Part shown: one piece after another, positions 1-9,454 of the stretch
Layout: every line of letters begins with the position of its first letter
Numbering within the stretch: position 1 is the first letter of the stretch
Assembly: GCA_041158225.1 (NCBI GenBank)
Contig: JBEBBU010000001.1
Span: 1-47,208, forward strand
Direction: 5' to 3'
DNA: 47,208 nt
Origin: JBEBBU01 sp041158225
GTDB lineage: Bacteria; Pseudomonadota; Gammaproteobacteria; Methylococcales; Methylococcaceae
The notes under the pieces: model-generated
What the model saw: only the letters and a program-made list of their open reading frames with translations
Databases searched by the model: none
What the model was told of the DNA's origin: nothing
Made by a program: the position numbers and the translations under genes

Positions 1-702
1 AGCCGCAATACCGGAAAATATCTCCAGGGAAGCCGCATCCTGCATGCGATAGCCCCCGCCCAGATTAATCCAGTTGACGCCAACAGGCCTTGGCCCCAGT
101 ATCCTTCGCATATGCTCAAGCGTTGCCTGCAGGCTGCCAGCATCCACACGGTCAAAAACCGTGTGAAAATGCCAGCCAGCAGGCGATATATCGCCATCAC
201 CTGGCCAGTCAGCCATGTCAGCAAGCGCCACGCCGAGTTTTGATCCGATACGGCAGGGGTTATAGCGATCGTCATCCAGAAAGGAAAGACCAGGATTGAT
301 GCGTACACCAAACTGTGAACGATGAGTAGCGCCCACAGCGTTGACTGCCTCCCTGAACATGCGCTGCGAATTGAAACTGATATGTGTGCACAGGGCGGCC
401 ATTTCGCTCAGCTGCTCCATCCGGAGGCCTGGCGAAGTCATGCACAGCTTCCTGCCGCCTCCACCTGTCTGGTACGCCAGACGCGCCTCGTAAAGTGAAC
501 TCACCGAGAATCCGTCCACATAAGGCAGCATAAACTGCAGAAGCTGGCGTAGCGGCAATGCCTTGATGGAATAAAGCAGGTCAAAACCGCAGCGCCGCAG
601 CACCTGTAGCTCGGCCAGTCGCATGGCAATACCATCAAGATCCAGCACGAATGCAGGCGTGCTGCCAATCAGATGCAGGAAGTCGCCGGGGCGCTCTGTC
701 AA
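1..702 (-). CDS. nspC: Carboxynorspermidine/carboxyspermidine decarboxylase, partial (3' end off the window)
   Basis: A PLP-dependent fold-III decarboxylase that would make norspermidine or spermidine from the carboxylated precursor in the cytoplasm. The first 234 residues are present and the gene leaves the window at its left edge. Seen: a YSIKA segment (the PLP-lysine motif), FSVSSLYEARLA, a DDDRYNPCR stretch followed by SKLGV, HFHT, and a glycine-rich WINLGGGY. This combination is typical of NspC rather than of LysA or ornithine decarboxylase. The likely start is TTG at 702, whose last two bases overlap the uvrD stop (TTGA), so translation is probably coupled to uvrD. No ATG or GTG lies early enough to keep the conserved TPAFVLD strand. 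The usual partner, carboxyspermidine dehydrogenase, is not in the window. The family call is good; the exact polyamine is inferred. Confidence 0.8.
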   Translation of the reverse strand, partial: MTERPGDFLHLIGSTPAFVLDLDGIAMRLAELQVLRRCGFDLLYSIKALPLRQLLQFMLPYVDGFSVSSLYEARLAYQTGGGGRKLCMTSPGLRMEQLSEMAALCTHISFNSQRMFREAVNAVGATHRSQFGVRINPGLSFLDDDRYNPCRIGSKLGVALADMADWPGDGDISPAGWHFHTVFDRVDAGSLQATLEHMRRILGPRPVGVNWINLGGGYRMQDAASLEIFSGIAA

Positions 703-2882
703 AGTATCTGCAGTCTGGCGTAGGCCATCATCAGCCATTTCATGCCCGCATCACGGAAGTTGACCTGAACCCGCAACTGGGCCCCATCACCCTCAACCTG
801 AAGGATGACGCCCTCTCCAAAACGCTCATGAAAAACCCGTAAACCTGCACGCAAACCATGGCCAGAGGCGGTTGCAGCGGGTGCCACACTCATCGCGACA
901 GAACCAGAAGCGCCCCCCGAACGCCTGTCCAGTGAGCGTAGCCGGACTTCATCCAGACATTCCATGGGCAGTTCACGCAGAAAACGCGAACTTCTGGGAT
1001 AGGTTTCCTTGCCATAAAGCCTGCGGCATTCAGCATACGTCATGAACAGTTTGCGCCGGGCCCTGGTAATACCGACGTAACAGAGTCGTCTCTCCTCTTC
1101 CAGTCGCTCAGCATCCTCCATGGATCTTGCACCGGGAAAAAGCCCTTCTTCCATGCCAACCAGAAATACCAGATCAAACTCAAGGCCTTTGGCCGTATGC
1201 AGGGTCATCAGCTGCACACTGTCCTCATAGGCATCTGCCTGATTGTCGCCTGACTCCAGCGCCGCATGGGCAAGAAACTGGTCAAGACGGGTACCCGATT
1301 CATCCTGGGTTGGCTCCAGATCGAACTGTCGGGCAGCCCCTGCAAGTTCTTCAAGATTTTCCAGGCGGGCCTCTGCCTGCTCCCCTTTTTCCTTGCGGTA
1401 ATGATCAGCGAGCCCGGATCCCTCTACAGCCACACGCACCTGGGAACCAAGATCGCTGAACGACGATAGCTGCTGCTCAAGCTGTCTGATCAGTTCAAGA
1501 AATCCGCTCAGAGCTGTGCGGGCGCGCGCTGGTATCATGCCTGATGCGCACACTGCCTCACTGGCCTGCCAGAGGGAAATCCCTTCCTGACGCGCATGCT
1601 GCCGCAGAATATCCAGGGTTCGCGGCCCTATACCCCGGGCCGGTGTATTGATCACACGCTCAAAGGCACTATCATCATGCCAGTGACTGAGCAGGCGCAG
1701 ATAAGCCAGGGCATCCTTTATCTCAACCCGCTCAAAGAAGCGCATGCCGCCAAAAACACGGTAGGGAATGCCTTTGGCAAGCAGTTTTTCCTCAAATTGC
1801 CTTGACTGTGCATTAGAACGATAAAGGATGGCTGCATCACTGCGCCGCCCCCCATCCGCCACCCATTGCTGTATCCGCTCAACCGCAAAATAAGCCTCTT
1901 CCTGCTCATTAAAGGCCTGAAAAACCGAAATGGTTTCGCCGTTGCCAAGACTTGTCCACAAAGACTTGCCGAGTCTTCCGGCATTTTTTTCAATCAGTGC
2001 GTTGGCTGCCCGCAGAATATGCCCGGTAGAACGGTAATTCTGCTCAAGACGGATCAGACGATGATGCGGATAATCCGACTGGTAACGCCTGAGGTTTTCG
2101 ACTTTTGCACCGCGCCAGCCATAAATTGACTGGTCATCATCCCCCACCACCGTCAGATTCTGCTGGTCACGGGTGAGAAGATTCAGCCATGCATACTGGA
2201 TGGCATTGGTATCCTGGAACTCATCCACCAGCACATAACGGAAACGCGTCTGGTAGTGATCCAGCAGTTCTGGATGATCACGTAGCAGCTCATGTGCGCG
2301 CAGCAGCAGTTCGGCAAAATCCACCAGCCCCGTCCGCCTGCAGAAACCTTCATAAGCCAGATAGAGTTTTTTCAGCGCAGCATCGACTGGATCAGTGGAA
2401 TCCGGTAGAAATCCGGCACGTCTGCCTTCGTCCTTGTGCGCATTGATCAGCCACTGCAACTGCCGGGGCGCAAAAGCAGATTCATCCAGTTCCAGTTCCT
2501 TCATCAGTCGCCGGATCAGTCGCAGCTGGTCATCGGCATCCAGGATCTGGAAGTTCTCGGGAAGATCGGCCACGCTGGCATGTGCACGCAAAAGACGGTT
2601 GGCTATGCCATGAAATGTACCAATCCAGAGCGAATGGGGCGGCGCTCCCAGCAGGGCACCGATGCGATGTCTCATTTCAGCTGCGGCCTTATTGGTAAAC
2701 GTCACGGCCAGCAAGCGGTGTGCAGATAATGATTCAACCTGCATCAGCCAGGCAATACGGTGCACCAGCACCCGGGTCTTGCCACTACCAGCACCAGCCA
2801 GAACAAGAACTGCAGGCTCGGGGGATGTGACAGCCTCGCGCTGCGCATCATTGAGGGGGTTGAGAATGTCGCTGATATCCAT
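699..2882 (-). CDS. uvrD: DNA helicase II UvrD
   Basis: Superfamily 1A 3'-5' DNA helicase of nucleotide excision and mismatch repair. At 727 residues it is close to the E. coli enzyme (about 720) and resembles it over the whole length. Motifs in order: Walker A in GAGSGKT near residue 31, the TFTNKAAAEM block, DEFQDTN (Walker B), GDDDQSIYGWRG, QNYRS, LMTLHTAKGLEF and VGITRAR. The C-terminal tail ends in a KWLMMAYARLQ segment like that of UvrD, which separates it from Rep. The start MDISDILNPLN aligns with the family N-terminus although no clear Shine-Dalgarno sequence precedes it. It overlaps the downstream nspC-like gene by four bases. Its promoter must lie in the short gap 2883-2978 shared with the divergent DUF2892 gene. 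Confidence 0.96.
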   Translation of the reverse strand: MDISDILNPLNDAQREAVTSPEPAVLVLAGAGSGKTRVLVHRIAWLMQVESLSAHRLLAVTFTNKAAAEMRHRIGALLGAPPHSLWIGTFHGIANRLLRAHASVADLPENFQILDADDQLRLIRRLMKELELDESAFAPRQLQWLINAHKDEGRRAGFLPDSTDPVDAALKKLYLAYEGFCRRTGLVDFAELLLRAHELLRDHPELLDHYQTRFRYVLVDEFQDTNAIQYAWLNLLTRDQQNLTVVGDDDQSIYGWRGAKVENLRRYQSDYPHHRLIRLEQNYRSTGHILRAANALIEKNAGRLGKSLWTSLGNGETISVFQAFNEQEEAYFAVERIQQWVADGGRRSDAAILYRSNAQSRQFEEKLLAKGIPYRVFGGMRFFERVEIKDALAYLRLLSHWHDDSAFERVINTPARGIGPRTLDILRQHARQEGISLWQASEAVCASGMIPARARTALSGFLELIRQLEQQLSSFSDLGSQVRVAVEGSGLADHYRKEKGEQAEARLENLEELAGAARQFDLEPTQDESGTRLDQFLAHAALESGDNQADAYEDSVQLMTLHTAKGLEFDLVFLVGMEEGLFPGARSMEDAERLEEERRLCYVGITRARRKLFMTYAECRRLYGKETYPRSSRFLRELPMECLDEVRLRSLDRRSGGASGSVAMSVAPAATASGHGLRAGLRVFHERFGEGVILQVEGDGAQLRVQVNFRDAGMKWLMMAYARLQIL

Positions 2883-2978
2883 AAGGGGATTCTAACACTG
2901 ACTTCGGCTCATAGAGTGCTTGCACTTGAAAGCAGCAGGCTTCACAATCTCCACACCTAGAAAGAGGAGACTCAGGTA

Positions 2979-3251
2979 ATGGCTTTCGACATCAAGAAAA
3001 TGACAAAGCGGGAATTCAATGTCGGCCTGAACGACAGCAAGATCCGTTATGTTGCAGGCACTCTGGCACTGCTGACATCCGTATTCCTCGGCAATATCCT
3101 TCTGTTGCTTGCAGGTGGTATTCTCGTTGCATCAGCCTATCTGCGCTGGTGCCCAGCCTACTCGGCAATGGAAAAGACCACTGTTGGTGCCAACGAGCCC
3201 ATCCCCGAAAAAGGATGCTGCCATCACGGGGACCAAAACGCGCATCACTGA
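2979..3251 (+). CDS. DUF2892 (YgaP-like) small inner-membrane protein
   Basis: A 90-residue protein with the DUF2892 layout: a short basic N-terminus, two closely spaced hydrophobic segments (about residues 25-40 and 42-56) and the conserved RWCPAYSA end of the fold. It lacks the rhodanese domain found in YgaP. The tail after the domain is Cys/His rich (GCCHHGDQNAHH), which could bind a metal; that is inference only. The start is well supported by GGAG nine bases upstream. It is divergent from uvrD and convergent with fxsA. The family has no firm function. Confidence 0.82.
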   Translation: MAFDIKKMTKREFNVGLNDSKIRYVAGTLALLTSVFLGNILLLLAGGILVASAYLRWCPAYSAMEKTTVGANEPIPEKGCCHHGDQNAHH

Positions 3252-3315
3252 TGCATCAGCGCCTGCCACCCCGCTCAAGGCATCCCGCAGGACGCCGGCG
3301 CGGGGCTTGCGCAGT

Positions 3316-3744
3316 TCAGTCCCGATGAAACTCGCCTTCAATGACCCCCCGACCTGATTCCCTTCCATCCACACCGGAAACCCAATAACCACTTCCTGCC
3401 AGCCGCTGAGCCAGCGACTGCCGCAACCATGGTACCAGCACGACAACCGCAAGGACGTCACTGATAAATCCCGGAATAATCAGCAGTACAGCTGCCAGCG
3501 CCGTCAGCATAGGCTCCAGCAGTTCAGGCGCTGTCAGCTGTCTGCCCTGCTGGACGGATAGCATCAGCTCCATCCAGTTGGCAGGCGCCCTGGCACGAAG
3601 CAGCCACGAACCAATGGAACCCGACAGGCATAAAAGTCCAAAAGTAAGAGCAAATCCCAGCAGCGAACCTGCATAGACCAGCAGTATCATCTCCACAACC
3701 GGTAGCAGCAGAACCGCCAGCAAAGGTATATTGTTCCTGTACAC
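3316..3744 (-). CDS. fxsA: FxsA family membrane protein
   Basis: Cytoplasmic-membrane protein of the FxsA family; E. coli FxsA overproduction relieves phage T7 exclusion by the F plasmid. About 142 residues. The N-terminal hydrophobic helix contains the family-typical glutamate (LLLPVVEMILLVYAGSLLG) and is followed by a second helix, a SVQQGRQLTAPELLEPML loop, a LLIIPGFISDVLA segment and a hydrophilic tail. I place the start at GTG 3744 because GGAG lies eight bases upstream and FxsA proteins begin directly with the first helix; an ATG at 3906 or 3789 would add an unrelated leader overlapping cutA. It is divergent from cutA, with only 43 bases between the two starts, which must hold both promoters. 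Cellular role uncertain. Confidence 0.85.
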   Translation of the reverse strand: MYRNNIPLLAVLLLPVVEMILLVYAGSLLGFALTFGLLCLSGSIGSWLLRARAPANWMELMLSVQQGRQLTAPELLEPMLTALAAVLLIIPGFISDVLAVVVLVPWLRQSLAQRLAGSGYWVSGVDGRESGRGVIEGEFHRD

Positions 3745-3787
3745 TGTTTCATCTCCTAAACCAGCCACCCAGAGGTCTTCTTTTGCC

Positions 3788-4114
3788 ATGGATTCCAGAC
3801 CTTGTCTAGTACTGACCACCTGCCCAGATGAAAACATTGCACATAATCTGGCCCTGCACCTGCTGGATAACCAGCTTGCTGCCTGCATCCAGATCCAGCC
3901 GGGCATACGCTCCCTCTATATGTGGAAAGGGGCACTGGAGGAAGCCTGCGAAGTACAGCTGGTCATCAAAACCATTCACGGCAGGCTGGGCACCATAGAA
4001 ACAGCCCTGCAACAGCTTCATCCCTATGAAGTACCCGAATATCTGGTGATCGACGCCCAAGCCGGTTCTGCAGATTATCTGCAATGGCTGCATGGCGTAC
4101 TTGAGGCATGCTGA
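3788..4114 (+). CDS. cutA: Divalent-ion tolerance protein CutA
   Basis: Small trimeric cytoplasmic protein of about 108 residues with a ferredoxin-like fold, linked genetically to copper tolerance and, in E. coli, located beside dsbD. Recognised by the VLTTCPDENIA opening, LAACIQIQPGIRSLY, the WKGALEEACEVQLVIKT strand and the HPYEVPEYLVI motif, all diagnostic. The start ATG at 3788 has AGAGG upstream; earlier in-frame methionines would add a non-conserved leader. Two bases separate its stop from the next start, so it forms an operon with the DsbD-like gene, the same pairing as cutA-dsbD in enterobacteria. Confidence 0.94.
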   Translation: MDSRPCLVLTTCPDENIAHNLALHLLDNQLAACIQIQPGIRSLYMWKGALEEACEVQLVIKTIHGRLGTIETALQQLHPYEVPEYLVIDAQAGSADYLQWLHGVLEAC

Positions 4115-4115
4115 C

Positions 4116-4862
4116 ATGAAAATCCGCTACATCAGCCCTGCGGCTATCGTCCTGCTGGCGCTGGTGCCCGGACAGACGCTCAGCAGCCCATGGTCAGCCG
4201 AGCAATGGGCCCGCAGCGGCCCCGCAACATACACAACCGGCCTTCTGGATGCAGATGCAGCTTTTGTCCTGCAGGCTGAGGCGCTTGACTCGCAGCATAT
4301 CCGCCTCAACTGGCAGATTGCCCCTGGCACCTATCTTTACCGTGACCGGATCCAGGTGAATCTGCAGAAGGTAATGGGCTATCGCTACACACTGAACACC
4401 ATTCTGCCTGCGGGCACCAGTCAGGATGATGCAGAATATGGTCTGGTTGAGGTTTACCGGAATAGTGTTGCCGTTGATGTTATCCTGCAAACAGCTGACG
4501 TACAGATCCAGCCTGAAGCCACAACACAACACCTGACCCTTCGTATCCGCTATCAGGGCTGCGCGGACCGGGGCGTATGCTACCCCCCGGCAGAACGGAA
4601 TATTGAAATAGACATGCCCGCCAGTCCGCATCCCCCACTGCCGCAAAGTTCACCAGAACTGTCTGGCATGGCGCTTCCGCGGGGACTGGTTGCGACAGCT
4701 GCCGGCCTGATCATCCTGCTATGCTCACATTACCTGCAGGCACGCATCAAAGCGAACCATAACAGTGCAGACTCCTGCACACTGCGTGTTATATTTCATG
4801 CTGCAGTGTGGTGGCTGATGGCGGCCGGGCTGACCCAATGTCTGCTAGCATTTCCGACCTGA
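4116..4862 (+). CDS. Stand-alone DsbD N-terminal (alpha) domain protein
   Basis: A 248-residue exported protein. Residues 1-22 form a signal peptide. Residues of about 25-175 match the periplasmic alpha domain of DsbD (thiol:disulfide interchange), including the RIRYQGCADRGVCYPP motif whose two cysteines (about 149 and 155) are the redox pair. After the domain come one or two hydrophobic segments (about 185-207 and 224-246) and then the stop. The eight-helix beta domain and the thioredoxin gamma domain of a normal DsbD of about 570 residues are absent, and the next gene starts 16 bases later, so there is no room for them. It is probably anchored in the membrane and receives electrons from another partner, possibly the TlpA-like protein encoded next. 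The family is clear; the function of this short form is inferred. Confidence 0.75.
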   Translation: MKIRYISPAAIVLLALVPGQTLSSPWSAEQWARSGPATYTTGLLDADAAFVLQAEALDSQHIRLNWQIAPGTYLYRDRIQVNLQKVMGYRYTLNTILPAGTSQDDAEYGLVEVYRNSVAVDVILQTADVQIQPEATTQHLTLRIRYQGCADRGVCYPPAERNIEIDMPASPHPPLPQSSPELSGMALPRGLVATAAGLIILLCSHYLQARIKANHNSADSCTLRVIFHAAVWWLMAAGLTQCLLAFPT

Positions 4863-4878
4863 TCCAGGAGGCGTCGTA

Positions 4879-5385
4879 TTGAAACGTAATTTGCAGGTGA
4901 TTCTGGCCATTGCTGCACTCATGGCTGGCGTATTCTTTCAGCATATGCAGCACCGGCAGACTGCCTGGTCAGGGCTCGATCCCGTGCTGACCGATTATTA
5001 CGGTGAATCACGCCGTTTTTCGGACTACGGAGAACGCTTTCTTGTCGTCAATTTCTGGGCAGCCTGGTGCGAACCCTGCAGGGAAGAAATTCCCCTGCTC
5101 AACCAGTTGCATGAGCAGTGGGGAAGCCGGAATGTTGCGGTCCTTGGCATCACACTGGACAATCAGGAGACAAGCAGGGAATTTCTACGGCAGCAGGCCA
5201 TCGCCTACCCTGTTCTGAGTGGCCCCCAGGCAGAAAAACTCATGGAAAGCTATGGCAATAAAAGTGGCAACCTGCCTTTTACGGTCATTCTGGATGCACG
5301 CGGCAATGTGGTTTTCAGCCATACAGGCCCCCTTGATTTCAGGCAGGTTGAAAACATACTGACCCAAACGGATACGGACACCTAA
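4879..5385 (+). CDS. TlpA/ResA-like membrane-anchored thioredoxin
   Basis: A 168-residue periplasmic thiol-disulfide oxidoreductase with an N-terminal signal anchor (about residues 5-22). The thioredoxin fold carries the active site WCEPC (Cys64 and Cys67) and the cis-proline segment NLPFTVILD. The start is TTG, preceded by a strong AGGAGG nine bases upstream. It follows the DsbD alpha-domain gene by 16 bases and is probably co-transcribed with it and cutA. Family members reduce apocytochrome c or other exported cysteine proteins. With ccm genes elsewhere in the window a role in cytochrome c maturation is possible, but the substrate is not shown by the sequence. Confidence 0.88.
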   Translation: MKRNLQVILAIAALMAGVFFQHMQHRQTAWSGLDPVLTDYYGESRRFSDYGERFLVVNFWAAWCEPCREEIPLLNQLHEQWGSRNVAVLGITLDNQETSREFLRQQAIAYPVLSGPQAEKLMESYGNKSGNLPFTVILDARGNVVFSHTGPLDFRQVENILTQTDTDT

Positions 5386-5491
5386 AGCCCCGCAAAAGTC
5401 AGGTATTTCTGGACAATATCCTGCAATTTCGGCACAATGTCGCAGCCTTGAGCGTTGGCAAGGCGCGATTATCTGGCAGGATTTGCACCGC

Positions 5492-5923
5492 ATGGCACGC
5501 ATACTGGTTCTGAATGGCCCCAACCTGAATCTTCTCGGCACGCGGGAACCTGGCATATACGGTGCCTGCACACTTGCTGAAATAGAGCATTCCCTGCAGG
5601 AACAGGCCAGAACGCTGAATCACGAGATTGATTTTTTCCAGAGTAATGTAGAAGGCCTGCTTGTTGACCGCATCCATAGGGCAAGAGATGAACAGACCGA
5701 TTTCATCATCATCAATCCGGCCGCCTATACGCATACCAGCATCGCGCTCAGAGACGCCTTTCTGGCAACACAGATCCCCTTTATAGAAGTGCATCTGTCC
5801 AATGTCTACGCACGCGAGCCTTTCCGTGCGAAATCCTATCTCTCGGATATTGCCCGAGGTGTTATCTGTGGATTGGGTCCTGTCGGGTACAAACTGGCCC
5901 TGCAGGCAACCCTGGAAATTTAA
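5492..5923 (+). CDS. aroQ: Type II 3-dehydroquinate dehydratase
   Basis: Catalyses 3-dehydroquinate to 3-dehydroshikimate in the shikimate pathway. About 143 residues, the normal length for the dodecameric type II enzyme. Motifs: VLNGPNLNLLGTREPGIYG, FFQSNVEG, the IIINPAAYTHTSIALRDA block, EVHLSNVYAREPFRAKS, and a final GLGPVGYKLAL. The catalytic tyrosine (GIYG) and the histidine in EVHLSN are present. ATG 5492 is chosen because the family starts directly with the ARILVLNGPN strand; a TTG nine bases upstream is a weaker alternative. It stands directly before accB, an arrangement (aroQ-accB-accC) common in proteobacteria. Confidence 0.96.
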   Translation: MARILVLNGPNLNLLGTREPGIYGACTLAEIEHSLQEQARTLNHEIDFFQSNVEGLLVDRIHRARDEQTDFIIINPAAYTHTSIALRDAFLATQIPFIEVHLSNVYAREPFRAKSYLSDIARGVICGLGPVGYKLALQATLEI

Positions 5924-5959
5924 AACTAGAAACCACATCACAGAAGGTCCCCGACTACC

Positions 5960-6418
5960 ATGGATATCAGAAAAATAAAAAAACTGCTTGAGATCATCGA
6001 AGAGTCAGGCATTGCCGAAATCGAGATCAAGGAAGGCGAGGAATCAGTAAGGATCAGTCGCTACTCAAGCCTGGCTGCACCAGTACAGACCATGCCGGCG
6101 CCTATGACTATCGCCGCACACGCGATACCAGCTACTCAGGCAGCAGCGACAGTCGATACCCCGGCAGCTGAGGCCGCCATCACGGGACACACCGTGCGCT
6201 CCCCCATGGTTGGCACCTTCTACCGCGCACCAACACCTGGCGCCAAATCTTTCGTCGAAGTAGGACAACGTGTCAGCGCTGGCGAAACGCTATGTATTAT
6301 CGAAGCCATGAAAATCCTCAACCAGATTGAAGCTGACGCTTCCGGCGTTGTATCCAGAGTACTGGTGGAGAATGGTCAGCCTGTTGAATACAACCAGCCC
6401 CTTTTCATCATTGAATAG
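5960..6418 (+). CDS. accB: Biotin carboxyl carrier protein of acetyl-CoA carboxylase
   Basis: Carries the biotin that shuttles CO2 between biotin carboxylase and the carboxyltransferase at the first step of fatty-acid synthesis. 152 residues: an N-terminal helical region (MDIRKIKKLLEIIEESG), a Pro/Ala-rich flexible linker (about residues 38-75), and a C-terminal biotinyl domain with EAMKIL, in which Lys118 is the biotinylation site. The TFYRAPTPG and thumb-containing half of the barrel are conserved. GAAGG precedes the ATG. Its stop lies within 20 bases of the accC start, consistent with an accBC operon. Confidence 0.97.
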   Translation: MDIRKIKKLLEIIEESGIAEIEIKEGEESVRISRYSSLAAPVQTMPAPMTIAAHAIPATQAAATVDTPAAEAAITGHTVRSPMVGTFYRAPTPGAKSFVEVGQRVSAGETLCIIEAMKILNQIEADASGVVSRVLVENGQPVEYNQPLFIIE

Positions 6419-6435
6419 TGGCCGAGGATCTGACC

Positions 6436-7778
<1,343 letters not shown>

Positions 7779-7782
<4 letters not shown>

Positions 7783-8687
7783 GCGCCCAGACCTACTGGA
7801 AACAGTTGACGGTGTGCGTCGACGAGGCGCACGCCGAAAAAGTTTCGGATGCACTCATGAACCTTGGGGCGATTTCGGTCAGCTTTCAGGACGATGGCGA
7901 TCAGCCCCTTTTTGAGCCCCCTCCCGGTACGACGCCTATCTGGAATGAAACGCGCGTTATAGGCCTGTTTGATGAAAATGCAGATCTGCAGGCTATCAGA
8001 ACCCGGCTTGAGGCCAGAAGAAAAATAGCGAAAGCCATAAGAGCCTGCTTTGAGGAGCGGCTTGAAGATCAGGTCTGGGAACGTGCCTGGATGGATCATT
8101 TCAAACCCATGCGCTTTGGCCAGACCCTCTGGGTCTGTCCGACTGGCCATGAACTGGATGTAGCGGATGCTACCATCATGCAACTGGATCCAGGCCTGGC
8201 CTTTGGTACCGGCACGCATCCTACCACCGCGCTATGCCTTGAATGGCTCGACCAGAATAGTGACGCTCTGGCTGGAGCGACCGTTATTGACTATGGCTGC
8301 GGCTCAGGAATCCTTGGGATAGCAGCCCTGCTGCTGGGAGCCCAGCATGTCTATGCCATCGATATTGATCCCCAGGCACTTACTGCAACCATGGAAAATG
8401 CCCGCAAAAACGGGGTTGAACACCAGATCACCACATTGATGCCTTCCGGGACGGCCAGTCTGGATATCAGGGCCTCACTGGTCATCGCCAATATTCTGGC
8501 ACGGCCCCTCATAGAACTCGCGGAAAACATTACAGATCTACTGGCTGAAGAAGGAGCCCTCGTCCTGTCGGGACTTCTCGCAGAACAGGCTGAAGAAGTC
8601 AGCGCTGCCTATAAAAGCCGGATCCAGTTTGATCTGCCCGCACAGAGGGAGGACTGGAGCAGACTCTCAGGCAGAAGGATCATCTGA
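7779..8687 (+). CDS. prmA: Ribosomal protein L11 methyltransferase
   Basis: SAM-dependent trimethylation of ribosomal protein L11. The frame carries the N-terminal substrate domain and the class I methyltransferase domain: AFGTGTHPTTALCLEWLD, VIDYGCGSGILGIAALLLGA, AIDIDPQALTATMEN and the catalytic NILARPLIEL. The start is uncertain. The strand YWKQLTVCVDEAHAEKVSDAL matches the first strand of known PrmA, but no ATG, GTG or TTG precedes it after the in-frame stop at 7755-7757. A CTG at 7779, overlapping the accC stop with GGGG eight bases upstream, would give the full domain; TTG at 7806 would cut off the first strand. I chose CTG. Confidence 0.9.
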
Positions 8688-8690
8688 GCG

Positions 8691-9440
8691 ATGTATACAC
8701 ATTGCCCCGCATGCAAAACCTGCTACCGCCTGCTGGCACGACATCTGGCCGGGGGCCATGGTGAAGTTTACTGCTCCCGCTGCAGCCAGATTTTTGATGC
8801 GCTCGATCATATCTCAGATGAAGCACAGGCTGGACCTGTCAATGCTGATCTTTCTGCCAGTCGCATCCCGGTACTTGGTTTAGAAGACACCATGAGTGGC
8901 ATCATCACCGGACAGCGCCCACCTGTGGCAAAACCGGCGTCTTATCCCGTGGACATAGCGCCGGTAGAACACTGGTCAAGCAGCCTTGGATGGATGACAG
9001 GCAATCTGTTACTTGTGCTGGCACTGGCACTACAATCTGGCTTTATATTGATACAACATCAGGCCAATGAAGAAAGCAGCCGCCCCTGGCTGGAAAAAAT
9101 ATGTCATTATGCCCACTGCAGACTTCCGCCATTTCACGATCCGTCCGCATTGCAGATTCTGGCGCGACAGTTGCGCCCCATCGCTGGAGATAAGCCAGGC
9201 TATGACTTTCTGCTGGTGATTGCCAATCAGGCAAGTCTGCCGCAGGCATTACCCAGAATCCGCCTGACATTTATGGATAAGTCAGGACATCCTACAGCAC
9301 AACGTATATTTTCTCCCAGAGAATACCTGCCTCCCCCCATGAACAATGCCTTGATGCCGCTGGGAAAAGCCTACGAAATACGCCTGCAACTCAGCCGAAC
9401 TGTACGTGATGTTGGCGGTTTCACTTTTGTATTGATCTGA
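8691..9440 (+). CDS. MJ0042 zinc-ribbon / DUF3426 membrane protein
   Basis: A 249-residue protein that begins with a four-cysteine zinc ribbon (CPACKTCYRLL ... VYCSRCSQIFDAL). A low-complexity linker follows, then one transmembrane helix near residues 103-122 (LLLVLALALQSGFILI), then a periplasmic DUF3426 domain ending in a GFTFVL strand. This layout is typical of the gene found after prmA in many beta- and gammaproteobacteria, where dusB and fis often follow; here rlmI follows instead. Three bases separate it from prmA, so it is co-transcribed. The cytoplasmic zinc ribbon and outer domain suggest a sensor or scaffold, but no function is established. Confidence 0.82.
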   Translation: MYTHCPACKTCYRLLARHLAGGHGEVYCSRCSQIFDALDHISDEAQAGPVNADLSASRIPVLGLEDTMSGIITGQRPPVAKPASYPVDIAPVEHWSSSLGWMTGNLLLVLALALQSGFILIQHQANEESSRPWLEKICHYAHCRLPPFHDPSALQILARQLRPIAGDKPGYDFLLVIANQASLPQALPRIRLTFMDKSGHPTAQRIFSPREYLPPPMNNALMPLGKAYEIRLQLSRTVRDVGGFTFVLI

Positions 9441-9454
9441 TCAGGAATCCTTTC

